Made by a program: the position numbers and the translations under genes | Assembly (NCBI GenBank): GCA_019359215.1 | Contig: JAHHHS010000017.1 | Location: 1-64,000, forward strand | Reading direction: 5' to 3' | Origin: Nostoc indistinguendum CM1-VF10 | GTDB taxonomy: Bacteria; Cyanobacteriota; Cyanobacteriia; Cyanobacteriales; Nostocaceae | Length of the DNA stretch: 64,000 nt | The notes under the pieces: model-generated | Told to the model about the DNA's origin: nothing | The model's database searches: none | The model's input: the letters and a program-made list of their open reading frames with translations, nothing else | Shown: positions 35,401 to 45,740 of the stretch, piece after piece | Layout of the letters: each line of letters begins with the position of its first letter | Position numbering within the stretch: the stretch's first letter is position 1

Positions 35401-36482
35401 TTGAGTGCCTCAATTGCCTTGGGATGGTCTTGTCTGGCTGGGCCACCTACTAAAGCAAAACCAGTCAGCGATATCACTGCATCTACCAACTGTGTGTTGG
35501 TATTTGGTTCATAGAAGTAGGCTTCCACAGGCTTGGAGAAGTCCAAACCACCAGCAAACACAGGTAATACCCGTGCGCCTAGTGCTTCCAACTCCTGCAC
35601 CATTGCTACATAATGGGCATCATCCCCTGTAACTAGGTGAGTGCGTTGCAACACTAACCCGACACAAGGAGCTAAAGGATCTTTGAGATCGTTAGAAATA
35701 TCCTTACGAGCTGTGTACCAATTGAGGTACTCTCTGACATCTTCAAACATACTAGGAGCCAAAGGGTGCCAAATCCCTAGATCGGGATAAACCACGGGCT
35801 GTTCGTATGTAGAAGGTGCAAAATTCTGTTTGTCTAAACCTTTAAATACATATTTATCAGCTAGCATCAGCAAGAAGTTTTCCAGGTTTTCTGGAGAACC
35901 ACCTAGCCAATACTGAAAACTGAGCATGAAATTTCGGGCATCCTGTGCCTTATCCATTGGTAAAAACTTCAGCACTTGCGGCAGGGTTCGCAAAAGCTTC
36001 AGCATTCCATCTTGGAATCCCGCACCGGATTTTTCTTTGCGTTTCCGCATGAATTGCGCGATCGCACTTTTTGACTGACCCAACTGTGCTAGAGAAAAGC
36101 TGCCCATTTTACTCAGGCGCATTACCTCTGGCATCGAGGGAAAGACAACGGAAACGTCCAGATGATCGCGGTGTGGTTCTACTGCTGCTACTACTTTCTG
36201 TGCTAAGTCTTCGATGAAAATGAGGGAAGCGATGAAGATATTCGCACTCTCAATTTCTCGTTTGAACTCCTCATAGTTCTCTGGGTCGCGGAGTTCCTCA
36301 ATCAAGTACCCACTGATTTCAATCGCCAAGTTGGGGTTGTTCGCGTTAATCGTGCGAACCGCTTGCGACAAAGCACTCTGGTACTGGGACTCAAGCACGA
36401 CATAGACCACCTTGATTAAATTACGTCCGCGTAAGTTATCAGGCGCAATGTGTCTAATGGTGGACTTGACGTGTGTGAACAT
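32496..36482 (-). CDS. chlH: Magnesium chelatase subunit H
   Basis: 1328 residues, the usual size of ChlH. This porphyrin-binding subunit works with ChlI and ChlD to insert Mg2+ into protoporphyrin IX, the first committed step of chlorophyll synthesis. The N-terminal DUF3479-type region ([20 protein letters not shown]) is followed by the CobN/Mg-chelatase domain with [24 protein letters not shown] and [13 protein letters not shown]. The C-terminus [22 protein letters not shown] is also typical. It is monocistronic with its own terminator. The ATG is preceded by AGGAG (reverse complement of CTCCT at 36494-36498). Confidence 0.97.
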   Translation of the reverse strand: MFTHVKSTIRHIAPDNLRGRNLIKVVYVVLESQYQSALSQAVRTINANNPNLAIEISGYLIEELRDPENYEEFKREIESANIFIASLIFIEDLAQKVVAAVEPHRDHLDVSVVFPSMPEVMRLSKMGSFSLAQLGQSKSAIAQFMRKRKEKSGAGFQDGMLKLLRTLPQVLKFLPMDKAQDARNFMLSFQYWLGGSPENLENFLLMLADKYVFKGLDKQNFAPSTYEQPVVYPDLGIWHPLAPSMFEDVREYLNWYTARKDISNDLKDPLAPCVGLVLQRTHLVTGDDAHYVAMVQELEALGARVLPVFAGGLDFSKPVEAYFYEPNTNTQLVDAVISLTGFALVGGPARQDHPKAIEALKRLNRPYMVALPLVFQTTEEWMDSDLGLHPIQVALQIAIPELDGAIEPIILSGRDGTTGKAIALRDRVEAVAERALKWANLRRKPKLDKKVAITVFSFPPDKGNVGTAAYLDVFGSIYEVMKGLKNNGYDLPELPESAEALMQEVIHDAQAQYNSPELNVAYKMSVPEYEALTPYSHRLEENWGPPPGHLNSDGQNLLIYGKQFGNVFIGVQPTFGYEGDPMRLLFSRSASPHHGFAAYYTYLEQVWKADAVLHFGTHGSLEFMPGKQMGMSGDCYPDNLIGSIPNLYYYAANNPSEATIAKRRSYAETISYLTPPAENAGLYKGLKELSELIASYQTLKDSGRGVSIVNSIMDKCRIVNLDKDINLPETDARDMSTDERDNIVGNVYRKLMEIESRLLPCGLHVIGKPPSAEEAIATLVNIASLDRQEEGLQGLPGIIANSIGRNIDDIYQNNDRGILEDVQLLQDITLATRAAVTALVHEQIDAEGRVSLVSRLNFFNMGKKEPWVEALHKAGYPKVDTAALKPLLEYLEFCLQQVCADNELGALLRGLEGEYILPGPGGDPIRNPDVLPTGKNIHALDPQSIPTTAAVQSAKIVVDRLLVRNKAENDGKWPETIACVLWGTDNIKTYGESLAQIMWMVGVRPVPDALGRVNKLELISLEELGRPRIDVVINCSGVFRDLFINQMNLLDQGVKMAAEADEPLEMNFVRKHALQQAEDMGINLRQAATRVFSNASGSYSSNINLAVENSTWDSEAELQEMYLNRKSFSFNSDNPGIMDESRQIFESTLKTADATFQNLDSSEISLTDVSHYFDSDPTKLVASLRGDGKKPASYIADTTTANTQVRTLSETVRLDARTKLLNPKWYEGMLSHGYEGVRELSKRLVNTTGWSATAGAVDNWIYEDTNETFIKDEEMQKRLLNLNPHSFRKIVSTLLEVNGRGYWETSEDNLDRLRELYQEVEDRIEGIE

Positions 36483-36979
36483 GCTTCTTCGGCTCCTTTG
36501 ATGCGTGTTCTCTGAAGGAAGTTCCTAGCGGCATCATCAGCCACAGGTAACTTTGTGATCTTTAGGCAATATGTGTTTTTTATCAGAAAACGCTTGCCCA
36601 GTGGGCATTTTATCGTGTATCTGACACAAATCGATATAAAAAACGAAATATTTCTTTGTAATTGTTGACTGTGTTTAAAAGTATCCACTCACTTATTTGT
36701 AAATTTTTTGTAATACTTCTATTTAATAGTTAAATAGCTATTTAGCGATTTTATTATACTTACAAAACGAAACTTGCCTATGCTGACTAAATATTTTTTA
36801 GCTAGCATAGACAGACTCAAAATTATGTAGTTCTGATTTATACCAATTGTCAGTAGGACAGGGTTTCTTTCGGGTTAAATTTTAAGATTTAGATTCTTTG
36901 GAAGATAAATTAGATAATTATAAAAGAAATTAGTATTTATCTTTTGTCTAAATAAGATTGAAAAATACTGGAGAGAAAT
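36483..36979. other. Intergenic region between chlH and the DUF2283 gene
   Basis: About 500 AT-rich nt holding the divergent promoters of chlH and the DUF2283 gene. I could not assign boxes with confidence and see no hairpin with a T tract. Confidence 0.5.
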
Positions 36980-37177
36980 ATGAAAATTACCTATGATCCA
37001 GAAGTAGATATATTAAGAATTATATTGAGTAATTTACCCATAGTAGATAGTGACGAAGAAAAGCCAGGGGTAATTTTAGATTACGATGAAGAGGGAAATA
37101 TTATCGGGCTTGAAATATTAGCAGCTTCCAAAAGAATTGATAATCCACGTTCCCTAGAGTATTCGATTTCTACATAA
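36980..37177 (+). CDS. DUF2283 family protein
   Basis: 65 residues. MKITYDPEVDILRIIL...PGVILDYDEEGNIIGLEILAAS is the DUF2283 signature, a small beta-rich protein of unknown function, frequent in cyanobacteria and sometimes linked to toxin-antitoxin loci. A GGAGAG Shine-Dalgarno lies 5 nt before the ATG. It is followed after 77 nt by the LpxB-like gene. Confidence 0.85.
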   Translation: MKITYDPEVDILRIILSNLPIVDSDEEKPGVILDYDEEGNIIGLEILAASKRIDNPRSLEYSIST

Positions 37178-37254
37178 TTGATACGTATTGTATTAGATTA
37201 CAGCTTTTCTTGCCCTTTAAGCGATCGCAAACTTGCTGAATGTACGATTAACTA

Positions 37255-38568
37255 ATGACTCAAGTAGATATTCTCATCCTTTCAAATGGCCCAGGTGAAG
37301 TAACAACCTGGGTGCGTCCAGTGGTAAAGGCGCTGCGGCAAGAATTAGGGGATGACCCTTCTCTAGTAAGGATTTCTGTGGTATTATCGCCTTGCTCAAA
37401 TGCTAGTGGAAAAGAGGCTGCGATCGCTCTTTCTTACCCAGAAGTAGATAGAGTACAGCCAGCAGAGTATTTTTGGCAATTTTTGCTTTGGGGTAAAACC
37501 TTTGAGAATTGGGACTGGAGAAGTCACGGTGTAGTAGTTTTTCTCGGTGGCGATCAAATTTTCCCTGTAATTATAGGCAAAAAGCTAGGATATCGCACAG
37601 TCGTTTACGCCGAATGGGAAGCCCGTTGGCATAAGTGGATTGATCGCTTTGGCGTAATGAAAGCTGAAGTTGCTGTGGGTGTCCCCCAGAAATATGCTCA
37701 CAAATTCACCGTTGTCGGTGATTTGATGGTAGAAGCTAGTAGTCAAGAGTCATTTGTCATTAGTCATTTTTCCTTAGCAAACGACAAAGAACAAATGACT
37801 AATGACAATAACGTAGAACAAAAGACTGAATTAATTGGTCTACTTCCTGGTTCAAAAGCCGCAAAATTAGCCCAAGGAGTACCATTAAGTCTAGGCATTG
37901 CTGAATACGTTCATGCAAAAAGACCTCAAACTAAATTTGTGATTCCTGTAGCCCCAACTTTAGATTTACAAACTTTAGCTAGTTTTGCCGATCCTCAAAG
38001 GAACTCTATTGCTGAAATCTTTGGCTTTAGCGGTGCTTCCTTAATTGTCCCAGAGGACGCTCACAGCAAGGCATTGCTTAAAATAACAACAGGCTTAACT
38101 GTAGAACTGTGGCAAGAAAATCCTGCATATCACTTATTATCTCAGTGCTGCATCTGCTTGACTACGGTGGGGGCAAACACTGCCGAACTCGGTGCTTTAG
38201 GAGTGCCAATGATTGTTTTGCTGCCAACACAGCAACTTGATGCCATGCGTGCTTGGGATGGTTTACCTGGGTTATTGGCAAATCTGCCGGGAGTAGGTAC
38301 GCCTTTTACGAAGGTAATTAATTGGTTATTCCTAAGATTTGTAAGACGCAAAGGTTTATTAGCATGGCCAAATATCTGGGCACAAGAGGAGATAGTGCCA
38401 GAACTTATGGGTAAACTTCAACCCCAAGAAATTGGAGAAATGGTTATAGACTTATTAGCCAATCCAAAAAAATTGGTTGATATCCGCGCTAAACTTCGTA
38501 AGATTCGTGGCGAAAGCGGTGCAGCGGACAAGATAGCACAGATTGTTGGTGAGGAAATTGGAAAGTAG
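37255..38568 (+). CDS. Lipid-A-disaccharide synthase-related glycosyltransferase
   Basis: 437 residues of the LpxB-related family found in cyanobacteria and plants. DILILSNGPGEVTTWVRPVV and VVFLGGDQIFPVIIGKKLGYRTVVYAEW lie in the N-terminal Rossmann half. LIGLLPGSKAAKLAQGVPLSLGIAEYV and CLTTVGANTAELGALGVPMIVLLPTQQLD lie in the C-terminal donor-binding half. Cyanobacteria make no classical lipid A, so the product is unknown. Residues ~164-185 (SQESFVISHFSLANDKEQMT) come from an inserted DNA repeat, described separately, sitting between the two halves where it may be tolerated. Confidence 0.82.
   Translation: MTQVDILILSNGPGEVTTWVRPVVKALRQELGDDPSLVRISVVLSPCSNASGKEAAIALSYPEVDRVQPAEYFWQFLLWGKTFENWDWRSHGVVVFLGGDQIFPVIIGKKLGYRTVVYAEWEARWHKWIDRFGVMKAEVAVGVPQKYAHKFTVVGDLMVEASSQESFVISHFSLANDKEQMTNDNNVEQKTELIGLLPGSKAAKLAQGVPLSLGIAEYVHAKRPQTKFVIPVAPTLDLQTLASFADPQRNSIAEIFGFSGASLIVPEDAHSKALLKITTGLTVELWQENPAYHLLSQCCICLTTVGANTAELGALGVPMIVLLPTQQLDAMRAWDGLPGLLANLPGVGTPFTKVINWLFLRFVRRKGLLAWPNIWAQEEIVPELMGKLQPQEIGEMVIDLLANPKKLVDIRAKLRKIRGESGAADKIAQIVGEEIGK
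37746..37813 (+). repeat. Palindromic TAATGAC repeat inserted in frame in the LpxB-like gene
   Basis: Perfect 16-bp inverted arms TTGTCATTAGTCATTT (37754-37769) and AAATGACTAATGACAA (37793-37808) surround TTCCTTAGC...GACAAAGAAC. The same sequence lies in mutS and related units lie between genes. It is translated as VISHFSLANDKEQMT. Confidence 0.85.
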
Positions 38569-38629
38569 GGAAAGCAGGGGGAATCAGGGAGTAATGGGAG
38601 CAAAATCCCCCTCATCTCCCTCATCCCCT

Positions 38630-39016
38630 TTAATCCGAAGATTCTCCATCCCTGCGGCCAAGTTGATAAATGCCAGCGCCCATACAAGCTAATATTCCTG
38701 TACTAATTCCCCAACTCTCACCTAAACTAATTTCCAGAACCCAGTTACATAAAGCACCAACTAATAAAAAAGGCACAATGCTAAATAATGAAGCGTAGAA
38801 AGAGTTTTGGGATTCTCTGGCTTTACGAGTCTTTTCAAATTCTGACTGGCTGGTATAAAGTGATCGCTCGGCAAAGTTAAACCAACGGTTGAGTTGTTCG
38901 ATTACCCATTCATTAACTTGGGAAAAACCTAGATATAGCGCCAATGACCACAAACTCGCTCCTGCGATCGCGATCGTGTCTAACTCAAAGCGGAAAGGCA
39001 AAATTTCAGTCAGCAT
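38630..39016 (-). CDS. Unknown membrane protein, 128 aa
   Basis: Not recognised beyond a cyanobacterial membrane protein. An N-terminal helix (TIAIAGASLWSLALYLGFS) is followed by a polar amphipathic stretch (ERSLYTSQSEFEKTRKARESQNS) and two C-terminal membrane segments (FSIVPFLLVGALCNWVLEI and WGISTGILACMGAGIYQL). It converges with the LpxB-like gene. Confidence 0.65.
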   Translation of the reverse strand: MLTEILPFRFELDTIAIAGASLWSLALYLGFSQVNEWVIEQLNRWFNFAERSLYTSQSEFEKTRKARESQNSFYASLFSIVPFLLVGALCNWVLEISLGESWGISTGILACMGAGIYQLGRRDGESSD

Positions 39017-39174
39017 TGCTTATGGGAGTCCTGCAAAGGGTTGACTTTAGCTTTTAGTAGATGCTAAATAAACCTCTTGTGCAATTTTAAGCATAAAGGT
39101 TAACCACATTTCAACTACTTAGCAAATTTCCTGCTCTTTTAAGCTAGTAGTCTGCCAAGACAAGATTGAGAAAC

Positions 39175-39291
39175 TTAGCCATTTTCTAATGACTCATCGT
39201 CTAATTCCACACCTGCAATTAGTTCGTCGGCAGCCTCAGACATTTCAGTTGTATAAGGTTGCAGTGTGTTATTTTTGAACGCTTCTGTCAT
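39175..39291 (-). CDS. Possible small ORF after mutS, 38 aa
   Basis: MTEAFKNNTLQPYTTEMSEA followed by an acidic tail (DELIAGVELDDESLENG). The frame extends upstream into the mutS 3' end; ATGs at 39312 and 39291 are both after the mutS stop. The acidic composition resembles short conserved cyanobacterial peptides, but I do not recognise it. Confidence 0.35.
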   Translation of the reverse strand: MTEAFKNNTLQPYTTEMSEAADELIAGVELDDESLENG

Positions 39292-39325
39292 AGCAAAATC
39301 GAGAAACAATCGCATGATTAATATA

Positions 39326-41986
39326 TCAATCCAGATTTTGTAGCCCCATCGCAATCTTACTGTGTTTTTCAATTTGCCCCATAACTTGTTTTGCTCGTTG
39401 AATAACTACAGCTGGTAAACCCGCCAATCTTCCCGCCTCAATACCGTAAGACTTATCAGCGCCTCCGGGTTGGACTTGGTGCAAAAAGATAATTTGGTCG
39501 GGTAATTCTTTCACTGTTACCTGATAGTTAGCTACATTCGGCAGAATGCTTGCCAGCTCATTCAATTCATGGTAATGAGTAGCAAAAATCGTTCGCGCCC
39601 GAATATCTACTGCTATATATTCCGCCACGGCCCAAGCTATGGAAAGACCATCAAAAGTTGCTGTACCCCGACCAATTTCATCTAACAATACCAGCGATCT
39701 AGATGTGGCATGGTTGAGAATATTCGCCGTTTCATTCATCTCCACCATGAACGTAGATTGACCAGTTGCAAGATCATCTACTGCACCTACACGGGTGAAA
39801 ATGCGATCGCATATTCCCAATCTGGCAAACCTAGCTGGTACAAAACTACCAATCTGCGCCATTAACTGAATTAATCCGACCTGACGCAAATAACAACTTT
39901 TACCACTCGCATTTGGCCCGGTGAGGATAATCAAATCGGGGCTGTCATTTGTCATTTGTCCTACCCTGCGGGAAGTCGCTGGCGCGTCTATGTCCTTGGT
40001 CATTTGTTCTTGGTCATCTGCTAATGAGACATGACTAATGACTAATGACTCTTCACCTAATTGAGTCGAATTCGGCACAAAGAACCCCGGAGGTAAAGAC
40101 TGTTCAACCACCGGATGACGGCCATCAACAATATTTATCTCCCTTCCTGGCAACATTTCTGGACGACAGTAACCTTGATGCACTGCCAACTCAGCCAAAC
40201 CACACAACACATCCGCCGCCGCCACTGCACGAGATAGATTTCGAATCACTTCCGCCTCTTGTGCTACCTCTTCGCGCAAAGCCGTAAAAATTTCATATTC
40301 CAACTGATTTAAATCATCCCGCGCCGTGAGAATCCGGGCTTCCCGTTCCTTTAAATCTGGGGTGATGTAACGTTCCTCATTGGTCAGAGTTTGCTTGCGG
40401 ATGTAATTAGCGGGTACTTGGTCAGCTTTGCTGCGGGAAATACTGATATAATAACCAAAGGTTTTGTTAAATCCTACCTTCAAAGTTGGAATTCCCGTCT
40501 TAGCCCTTTCATCAACTTCTAAATTGGCAATCCATTGCTGATCCGCTTCTACAGTTGCCTTTCTCTCATCTAACAGGGGATTTACGCTAGGGCGAATCAA
40601 TCCGCCTTCTTTGATTAGTATGGGTGGCGACTCCATAAGATGCGCGTGTAACTTGTGTGCCAATTCTTCCAACACACTTGGGACTTTCTGCAAAGCTTTG
40701 AGGAATGGAGAACGTGCCTCAGTTACTAAGTGGGATAATTCCGGTAACCGTGAGAGGGAATCTGCTAAAGCTACTAAATCTCTAGCATTAGCTGTACCAG
40801 AACCCGCCCTTCCTGTGAGGCGTTCTAGATCATAAATTTGGCGTAACAACTGCCGCAAATCTTGACGAAGGGGCGTATTTTCCATCAATTCTTGGATGGT
40901 ATCAAGACGTGCCCGAATGCCTTTAATATCGAGTAGAGGTTGCAATAACCACCGTCGCAAAGCCCGCCCACCCATCGCAGTACTAGTTCTATCTAATGCC
41001 CAGAGTAAGGAACCGTGAAAAGTACCATCCCGGACGGTTTGAGTAATTTCCAGGTTACGGCGGGTTTGATTATCAACAATTAGGTAGTCGGTGACAGTGT
41101 AGGTGCGGAGTCTTTGGAGGGTAACGGGGTTTTCTTTTTGGGTATCTTCCAGGTATTCTAGAAGACCACCGGCCGCACGGACGGCAAGGGGAAGATGATC
41201 GCAACCGAGTCCTTCAAGCGATCGCACCTTAAATTTCTGCAATAATCTAGGTCTAGCTTCGCCTTGGGAAAATGGTACTTGCGATCGCAAACTATAACAA
41301 AATGATGGTGGCAAACACTCCGGCAGATGTGGCGAAGTTTCTCCGGGACGCAGCAAACTACCTAAATCGGGCGCATTTGTCGGAACCAACACCTCGGATG
41401 GTTGCAAACGCATTAATTCCTGTGTCAGATGTTCTAAATCACTACCTTGAGTTGTGAGAAATTCGCCTGTGGAGATGTCTGCATAAGCTAAACCCCAATG
41501 ATTTGCGGCAATTACTACTGCTGCTAGGTAATTATTGCGACTTGATTTGAGCATTCCTTCTTCTAGCAAAGTGCCTGGGGTGAGGATGCGCGTTACCTCG
41601 CGTCGCACCAATCTACCAGCAGCTTCAGAAGCATCTTCTACTTGGTCGCAAATTACCACTGCATAACCTTTTTCTACCAGTAGCGTTGCGTAGCGTTCCC
41701 AAGCGTGGTGCGGAACACCAGACATCGCCACTCGTCCCTGTTCCCCAGCTTGTTTACTAGTGAGGACTAATTCCAATTCTTGCGCTAGTTTTACAGCATC
41801 TTGGAAATAGCATTCAAAGAAATCTCCTACCCGATACAGCAATACCGCGTGAGGATATTTATCCTTCGTCTCGACATAGTGCAAGTACATTTGACTTAGC
41901 TTACTGCGATCCACCTGTTGATGGTCAGAAATAAAAGTACTTGCATCCGGCTTGGTAGATGGAGTTTCAGAGTGAGAGGCGGTCAT
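39326..41986 (-). CDS. mutS: DNA mismatch repair protein MutS
   Basis: About 886 residues; the frame opens at GTG 42007, and the ATG at 41986 ([13 protein letters not shown]) is preferred. It recognises mismatches and recruits MutL. The N-terminal mismatch-binding domain has the intercalating Phe motif [13 protein letters not shown]. The ATPase has Walker A in [38 protein letters not shown], and ATHYHEL. Between [14 protein letters not shown] and [11 protein letters not shown], just before the ATPase, about 36 residues ([18 protein letters not shown]...QMTND) are encoded by an inserted DNA repeat. The insert keeps the frame. Whether MutS remains active is unknown. Confidence 0.95.
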   Translation of the reverse strand: MTASHSETPSTKPDASTFISDHQQVDRSKLSQMYLHYVETKDKYPHAVLLYRVGDFFECYFQDAVKLAQELELVLTSKQAGEQGRVAMSGVPHHAWERYATLLVEKGYAVVICDQVEDASEAAGRLVRREVTRILTPGTLLEEGMLKSSRNNYLAAVVIAANHWGLAYADISTGEFLTTQGSDLEHLTQELMRLQPSEVLVPTNAPDLGSLLRPGETSPHLPECLPPSFCYSLRSQVPFSQGEARPRLLQKFKVRSLEGLGCDHLPLAVRAAGGLLEYLEDTQKENPVTLQRLRTYTVTDYLIVDNQTRRNLEITQTVRDGTFHGSLLWALDRTSTAMGGRALRRWLLQPLLDIKGIRARLDTIQELMENTPLRQDLRQLLRQIYDLERLTGRAGSGTANARDLVALADSLSRLPELSHLVTEARSPFLKALQKVPSVLEELAHKLHAHLMESPPILIKEGGLIRPSVNPLLDERKATVEADQQWIANLEVDERAKTGIPTLKVGFNKTFGYYISISRSKADQVPANYIRKQTLTNEERYITPDLKEREARILTARDDLNQLEYEIFTALREEVAQEAEVIRNLSRAVAAADVLCGLAELAVHQGYCRPEMLPGREINIVDGRHPVVEQSLPPGFFVPNSTQLGEESLVISHVSLADDQEQMTKDIDAPATSRRVGQMTNDSPDLIILTGPNASGKSCYLRQVGLIQLMAQIGSFVPARFARLGICDRIFTRVGAVDDLATGQSTFMVEMNETANILNHATSRSLVLLDEIGRGTATFDGLSIAWAVAEYIAVDIRARTIFATHYHELNELASILPNVANYQVTVKELPDQIIFLHQVQPGGADKSYGIEAGRLAGLPAVVIQRAKQVMGQIEKHSKIAMGLQNLD
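39941..40053 (-). repeat. TAATGAC-family repeat inserted in frame in mutS
   Basis: Contains GTCATTTGTTCTTGGTCATC...ATGACTAATGAC, the counterpart of the repeat in the LpxB-like gene. It also has TGTCATTTGTCATTTGTC and a GC-rich core, CCCTGCGGGAAGTCGCTGGC. On the coding strand the shared part reads [15 protein letters not shown]. Confidence 0.85.
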
Positions 41987-42072
41987 AGATGCTATCGAGT
42001 TACGCACGGAAATTCCACAATATCCGATGATAACGTGATGTGAAAGTTGAATGGCGATCGCTCAAGGATATT

Positions 42073-42381
42073 TTACCTTTTTGTTCGACTGCTACGACGC
42101 GTAGGTGGCTGTGGCGGGGGTGGTTCCTGAGATTTTAGCTTGTCATCATCAGTCAAAAATTCTACATAGAAACCCTTTTGGTGATAGTGCCAACCCAAAA
42201 TGACAATGCTAGCATCACCCATAGAAGTCTTTTCTACAGCTTGATTGGGGAATTTAGCTGCTAATTCTTTTAATCCTTCTTCCTCCCAAAGAACAATCTG
42301 CTCACGAAACTTAGCCCAAGGTGTAGTTTCATCAGCTGCATAAGTTATGATTTCAGCAAATTTGTGAGCTTGTTTAGTCAA
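42073..42381 (-). CDS. Unknown protein, 102 aa
   Basis: Not recognised. An alpha/beta N-terminal part (KFREQIVLWEEEGLKELAAKFPN...ASIVILGWHYHQKGFYVEFL) is followed by a proline-rich basic tail (EPPPPQPPTRRSSRTKR). It reads toward mutS with a gap of about 86 nt, so co-transcription is possible. There is no signal peptide. Confidence 0.6.
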   Translation of the reverse strand: MTKQAHKFAEIITYAADETTPWAKFREQIVLWEEEGLKELAAKFPNQAVEKTSMGDASIVILGWHYHQKGFYVEFLTDDDKLKSQEPPPPQPPTRRSSRTKR

Positions 42382-42588
42382 TGTAGCTTACCAGCATAAT
42401 AATTAAACAATCCAGTACCTATCTAAATTTAGCTCTTAACAGTGGCGTAGGCAAAGCCCGCCGCAGGCATCGGTCAAAGTTTTTTCATCCTTCAACATCT
42501 CACCAAAAACAACAAAGCCAGCAGACAAAGTAAAAAATTGCATAATTACTCTATCTAACTGGCTATATTTTGCTGCGCTTTTAATGAT

Positions 42589-44190
42589 TTATGTTTCTGC
42601 CGGCAAATCTACACTGTAAACAGTTTTCCCTGCCAAGTTACGCAGTGTTACCGTCATAACCTTTGTATCAGCGTCAATTTTAACTCCTCCAAAGAATTGC
42701 AAACCTTCGCTTGGCGGTCGATTTGCTTTCGTACCTGAAGGAATGCTTTGAAATACTAATTGCGGGCCAAAGGTATTTTCCAACTGATTTGGACCAAATG
42801 TGCCAGAGTTCAAAGGCCCAGCAACAAACTCCCAAAAAGGCTTAAAGTCCTTAAACTGTGCTTTAGCAGGGTCGTAATAATGGGCTGCTGCATAATGTAC
42901 ATCGGCAGTTAACCAAACAACATTCTTGATATTCTTATTTTTGATAAATCGTAGTAAATCGGCAATTTCTAATTCTCTTCCTAAAGCTGGACCATCTCCG
43001 TTAGCCCAAGCTTCAAAATCAGCGCTACCATCTCGAATTATCAGCCCCAATGGCATATCACTAGCAATCACTTTCCATGTTGCTTTTGATGATAACAATT
43101 GCCTTTTCAGCCATTGTATTTGTGTTCTGCCCAGCATTTCTGTTTCTTTACTTGGTACTGGCTGACGATTGGGAGTGTTTGGTCCCCGATAAGTACGCTC
43201 ATCCAGCATGAAAATGTCTAATAATGGCCCATAGTTGAAAGAACGATAAATTCTCGCTTTATCTGGATCATTTGTTTCATACCCAATAGGCAGATATTCT
43301 AAAAATGCTTGTCTTCCTCTTTGAGCTAGCAAGTTAACATCTTTAACTATGTAGCGGTCATCGTTGAGAAGAAATTCTCCAGGATACCAGTTATTTGTGG
43401 TTTCGTGGTCATCCCATTGTGCCAATATGGGAACTTCAGCGTTGAAACGTTTGATGTTTTCATCCAGCAAATTGTAAATATAGTTACCACGAAATTCTGT
43501 GAGAGTTTCTGCTACTTTTGATTTTTCTGGTGTGGTGATGTTTTTCCAAATAGTGCCGTCGTCTAGAGTTACTTCTGATTGAATGGGGCCATCAGCATAA
43601 ATATTATCGCCAGAATGAATGAAAAAGTCGGGATGAAGTTGGCGCATAGTTTCGTAAATTTTCATTCCACCAAAATCAGGATTAATCCCCCATCCCTGAC
43701 CGGCAGTGTCACCACCCCACACAAAGAATATATCTCGCCCAAATTTGGGAGGAGTTCGGAAAGTGCCTTTGACAGAAGCGCTGTAGGTGCCTTTATAATC
43801 TAAATCTTGGAAAATTACCCGATAAAATATTTGTTGGTCTGCTGGTAAGTTTCTCAGAAAAAGTCGTGCTGTAAAGTCACTATTTTTTAAAGTATTGGGT
43901 CCCACAACTCGCTGCACATTGCGAAAAGATTCGCTAGTAGAATATTCTACGAGCATTTTGGCGGGGCGATCGCTGCGACTCCAAATCACAATGCTATTGT
44001 TAGAGATATCTCCGCTAGCTACGCCATAAGGTATAGCAGGACGCATTTTATCGGAGGTGATAATGGCAGGCGCTTGAGCAAAAACTTGTGATTTGGATAC
44101 AAGATTTGTAGCAATAATTCCACCTGCTGTGATAGTTGAGCGGAGCAAAAACTGGCGGCGGTTTAGTTGCAATGGGCGATTAGATTCCAT
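42589..44190 (-). CDS. phoD: PhoD-family alkaline phosphatase, Tat-exported
   Basis: 533 residues from ATG 44190; the TTG frame adds 5. It is an extracytoplasmic phosphodiesterase/monoesterase releasing phosphate. The twin-arginine signal NRRQFLLRSTITAGGIIATN is followed by the PhoD N-terminal domain (PYGVASGDISNNSIVIWSRS). The metallophosphatase core has FFVWGGDTAGQGWG, IHSGDNIYADG, AQWDDHETTNNW and WLTADVHYAAAHYYDP. Export is folded, by Tat. A Pho-box-like site lies 66 nt ahead of the start, so phosphate starvation should induce it. It is transcribed alone. Confidence 0.9.
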   Translation of the reverse strand: MESNRPLQLNRRQFLLRSTITAGGIIATNLVSKSQVFAQAPAIITSDKMRPAIPYGVASGDISNNSIVIWSRSDRPAKMLVEYSTSESFRNVQRVVGPNTLKNSDFTARLFLRNLPADQQIFYRVIFQDLDYKGTYSASVKGTFRTPPKFGRDIFFVWGGDTAGQGWGINPDFGGMKIYETMRQLHPDFFIHSGDNIYADGPIQSEVTLDDGTIWKNITTPEKSKVAETLTEFRGNYIYNLLDENIKRFNAEVPILAQWDDHETTNNWYPGEFLLNDDRYIVKDVNLLAQRGRQAFLEYLPIGYETNDPDKARIYRSFNYGPLLDIFMLDERTYRGPNTPNRQPVPSKETEMLGRTQIQWLKRQLLSSKATWKVIASDMPLGLIIRDGSADFEAWANGDGPALGRELEIADLLRFIKNKNIKNVVWLTADVHYAAAHYYDPAKAQFKDFKPFWEFVAGPLNSGTFGPNQLENTFGPQLVFQSIPSGTKANRPPSEGLQFFGGVKIDADTKVMTVTLRNLAGKTVYSVDLPAET

Positions 44191-44255
44191 GATAAATAAT
44201 GGCAAGCTTAAAAAGTATTACAGGATAAGTGTTTAGCACACTCTGTTATTTCAAC

Positions 44256-44285
44256 AAGTAAAGATTGGGTTATCCAAGGGTTAAT
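44256..44285 (-). promoter_or_regulatory. Pho box upstream of phoD
   Basis: On the minus strand three 8-bp units, ATTAACCC, GATAACCC and CTTTACTT, are each separated by 3 bp, as in cyanobacterial PhoB (SphR) boxes of YTTAACC type. The third unit is weak. Distance to the phoD ATG is 66 nt. Confidence 0.65.
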
Positions 44286-44643
44286 AAAAAATAAAAGTTT
44301 TTTATAATTATAATTAATATAAATTAACTTCATCTTGATTATGTGTGAGGTTGAATATAACAATTTACTTGAGTCAGTTGTCTCACTCACAAAGCCTGAT
44401 TTTGTGCAGCCTCTTAGAAAATTGGTATTAGTTATTATCTTTACCTTTGATTAAAGTTTCCTTAAACTCATGACCTCAAAATAATTTATCCCAAATGTTT
44501 GGTAACTTATTTCCTTGATTTTGACGGGGTTAATAAATAATAATCACTGTTTTAATTGGTGAGGAACCCTTTATAAATAAGCAAGGAGATAAGTAAGTTA
44601 GAATTTGCGTTGCTTGCAGAAGTTTGTCATGAGGAAAACTGAG

Positions 44644-45192
44644 ATGAAATTGTTTCCAAAATTAGTATTTGCTGCTGCTAGTCTTGCTCTAAGTTTGACT
44701 ACTATAGATGCAAAATCTGCATCTGCTGCCCTTGTAAATTATGATTTCACGGTTGATAGCCCTCTCAATACAGGAAAGGGCTTTTTTAGTTTTGATGACT
44801 CAACTTTTAGTAATGACAATATTTCAGAAGCGATAGTTAAGTCACTCTCTTTCCAATTTGATGGAGATTCCAACATTTACACCGAACAAGATGATTTAAA
44901 CTATCCAGACTTTCCCATTGTATTTTCAACCGCATACTTAACAGAAGACACATCTTCTGTAGGCTTAGACTATGCATTCGATAATAAAGCTAATCCTTCC
45001 AGTCCTATAAGTTACGAAATCGTCGGTGAGGATTTTACAGCCTTTTCCAGAACTTCTCCAAATAGTGAAGTTATTTCTGGTAAAGTATCTTACACAAAAG
45101 TACCTGAGCCTACAACTTTAGGTGGTATTCTTTTTGCTTGCGGTCTTGGTTTTATTTTGAAAAAAAAAGACAGCATCAATGGAAAAGGTTAA
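44644..45192 (+). CDS. PEP-CTERM sorting-signal exported protein
   Basis: About 182 residues. The signal peptide is MKLFPKLVFAAASLALSLTT...SASAA. The mature part is a beta-rich domain (VNYDFTVDSPLNTGKGFFSF...). The C-terminus has the sorting motif VPEPTTLGGILFACGLGFIL, then KKK. Such tails are cut by exosortase during delivery to the cell surface or matrix. ATGs at 44629 and 44644 and a TTG at 44605 are possible starts; GAGG lies 11 nt before 44644. The function of the mature domain is unknown. Confidence 0.82.
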   Translation: MKLFPKLVFAAASLALSLTTIDAKSASAALVNYDFTVDSPLNTGKGFFSFDDSTFSNDNISEAIVKSLSFQFDGDSNIYTEQDDLNYPDFPIVFSTAYLTEDTSSVGLDYAFDNKANPSSPISYEIVGEDFTAFSRTSPNSEVISGKVSYTKVPEPTTLGGILFACGLGFILKKKDSINGKG

Positions 45193-45740
45193 AGTTTAAC
45201 TTTGATTTTGGGTACAGCTAATTTAGTTTGTAATTGATTCAATATAAAGTATGAAGTATGAGTAATTTGTACTTCATTTTTTATTTTACGTTATAAACAT
45301 GATCGTGTAAAAATTAATTAAAGGCAGATGCAGTTACAAAACAACTTACAACAATCGTTTAAAAAGAAGCTATAAACAGGTTTTTTGTCATCTATTGACC
45401 CTCAAATAGATGGTTGAGCTTTTACGCCAAGTTGTAGACCACAACTATGGGTTAGCCTGCTAAGTTTATTTACTATCTGGCTGATTGTAGTTGATTTTCG
45501 GGGCTTATTGATAAGCGAATATTAATTATAAATTAATCTCGCACAATCACCTTTTGTACATTCCCCAAGCAACTGTATCATCCACTACTATTTTTGAGCG
45601 ATGGCTATGCACACCGCAGGCATCGCAGGACTTTTAGGTCTATTGAATATCTTTGACTAACGATTGATTTAAAATGCATTCTCGTGTAATAATCATCTTG
45701 AGAATAGTTAGCGATAGTTTATCTAAAATGCCAAAAGTAA
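45193..45740. other. Intergenic region upstream of the MFS gene
   Basis: About 550 nt. No gene is supported. It contains a palindromic repeat fragment (ATGGCTATGCACACCGCAGG, near 45601) of the dispersed family and otherwise AT-rich sequence. Confidence 0.45.
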
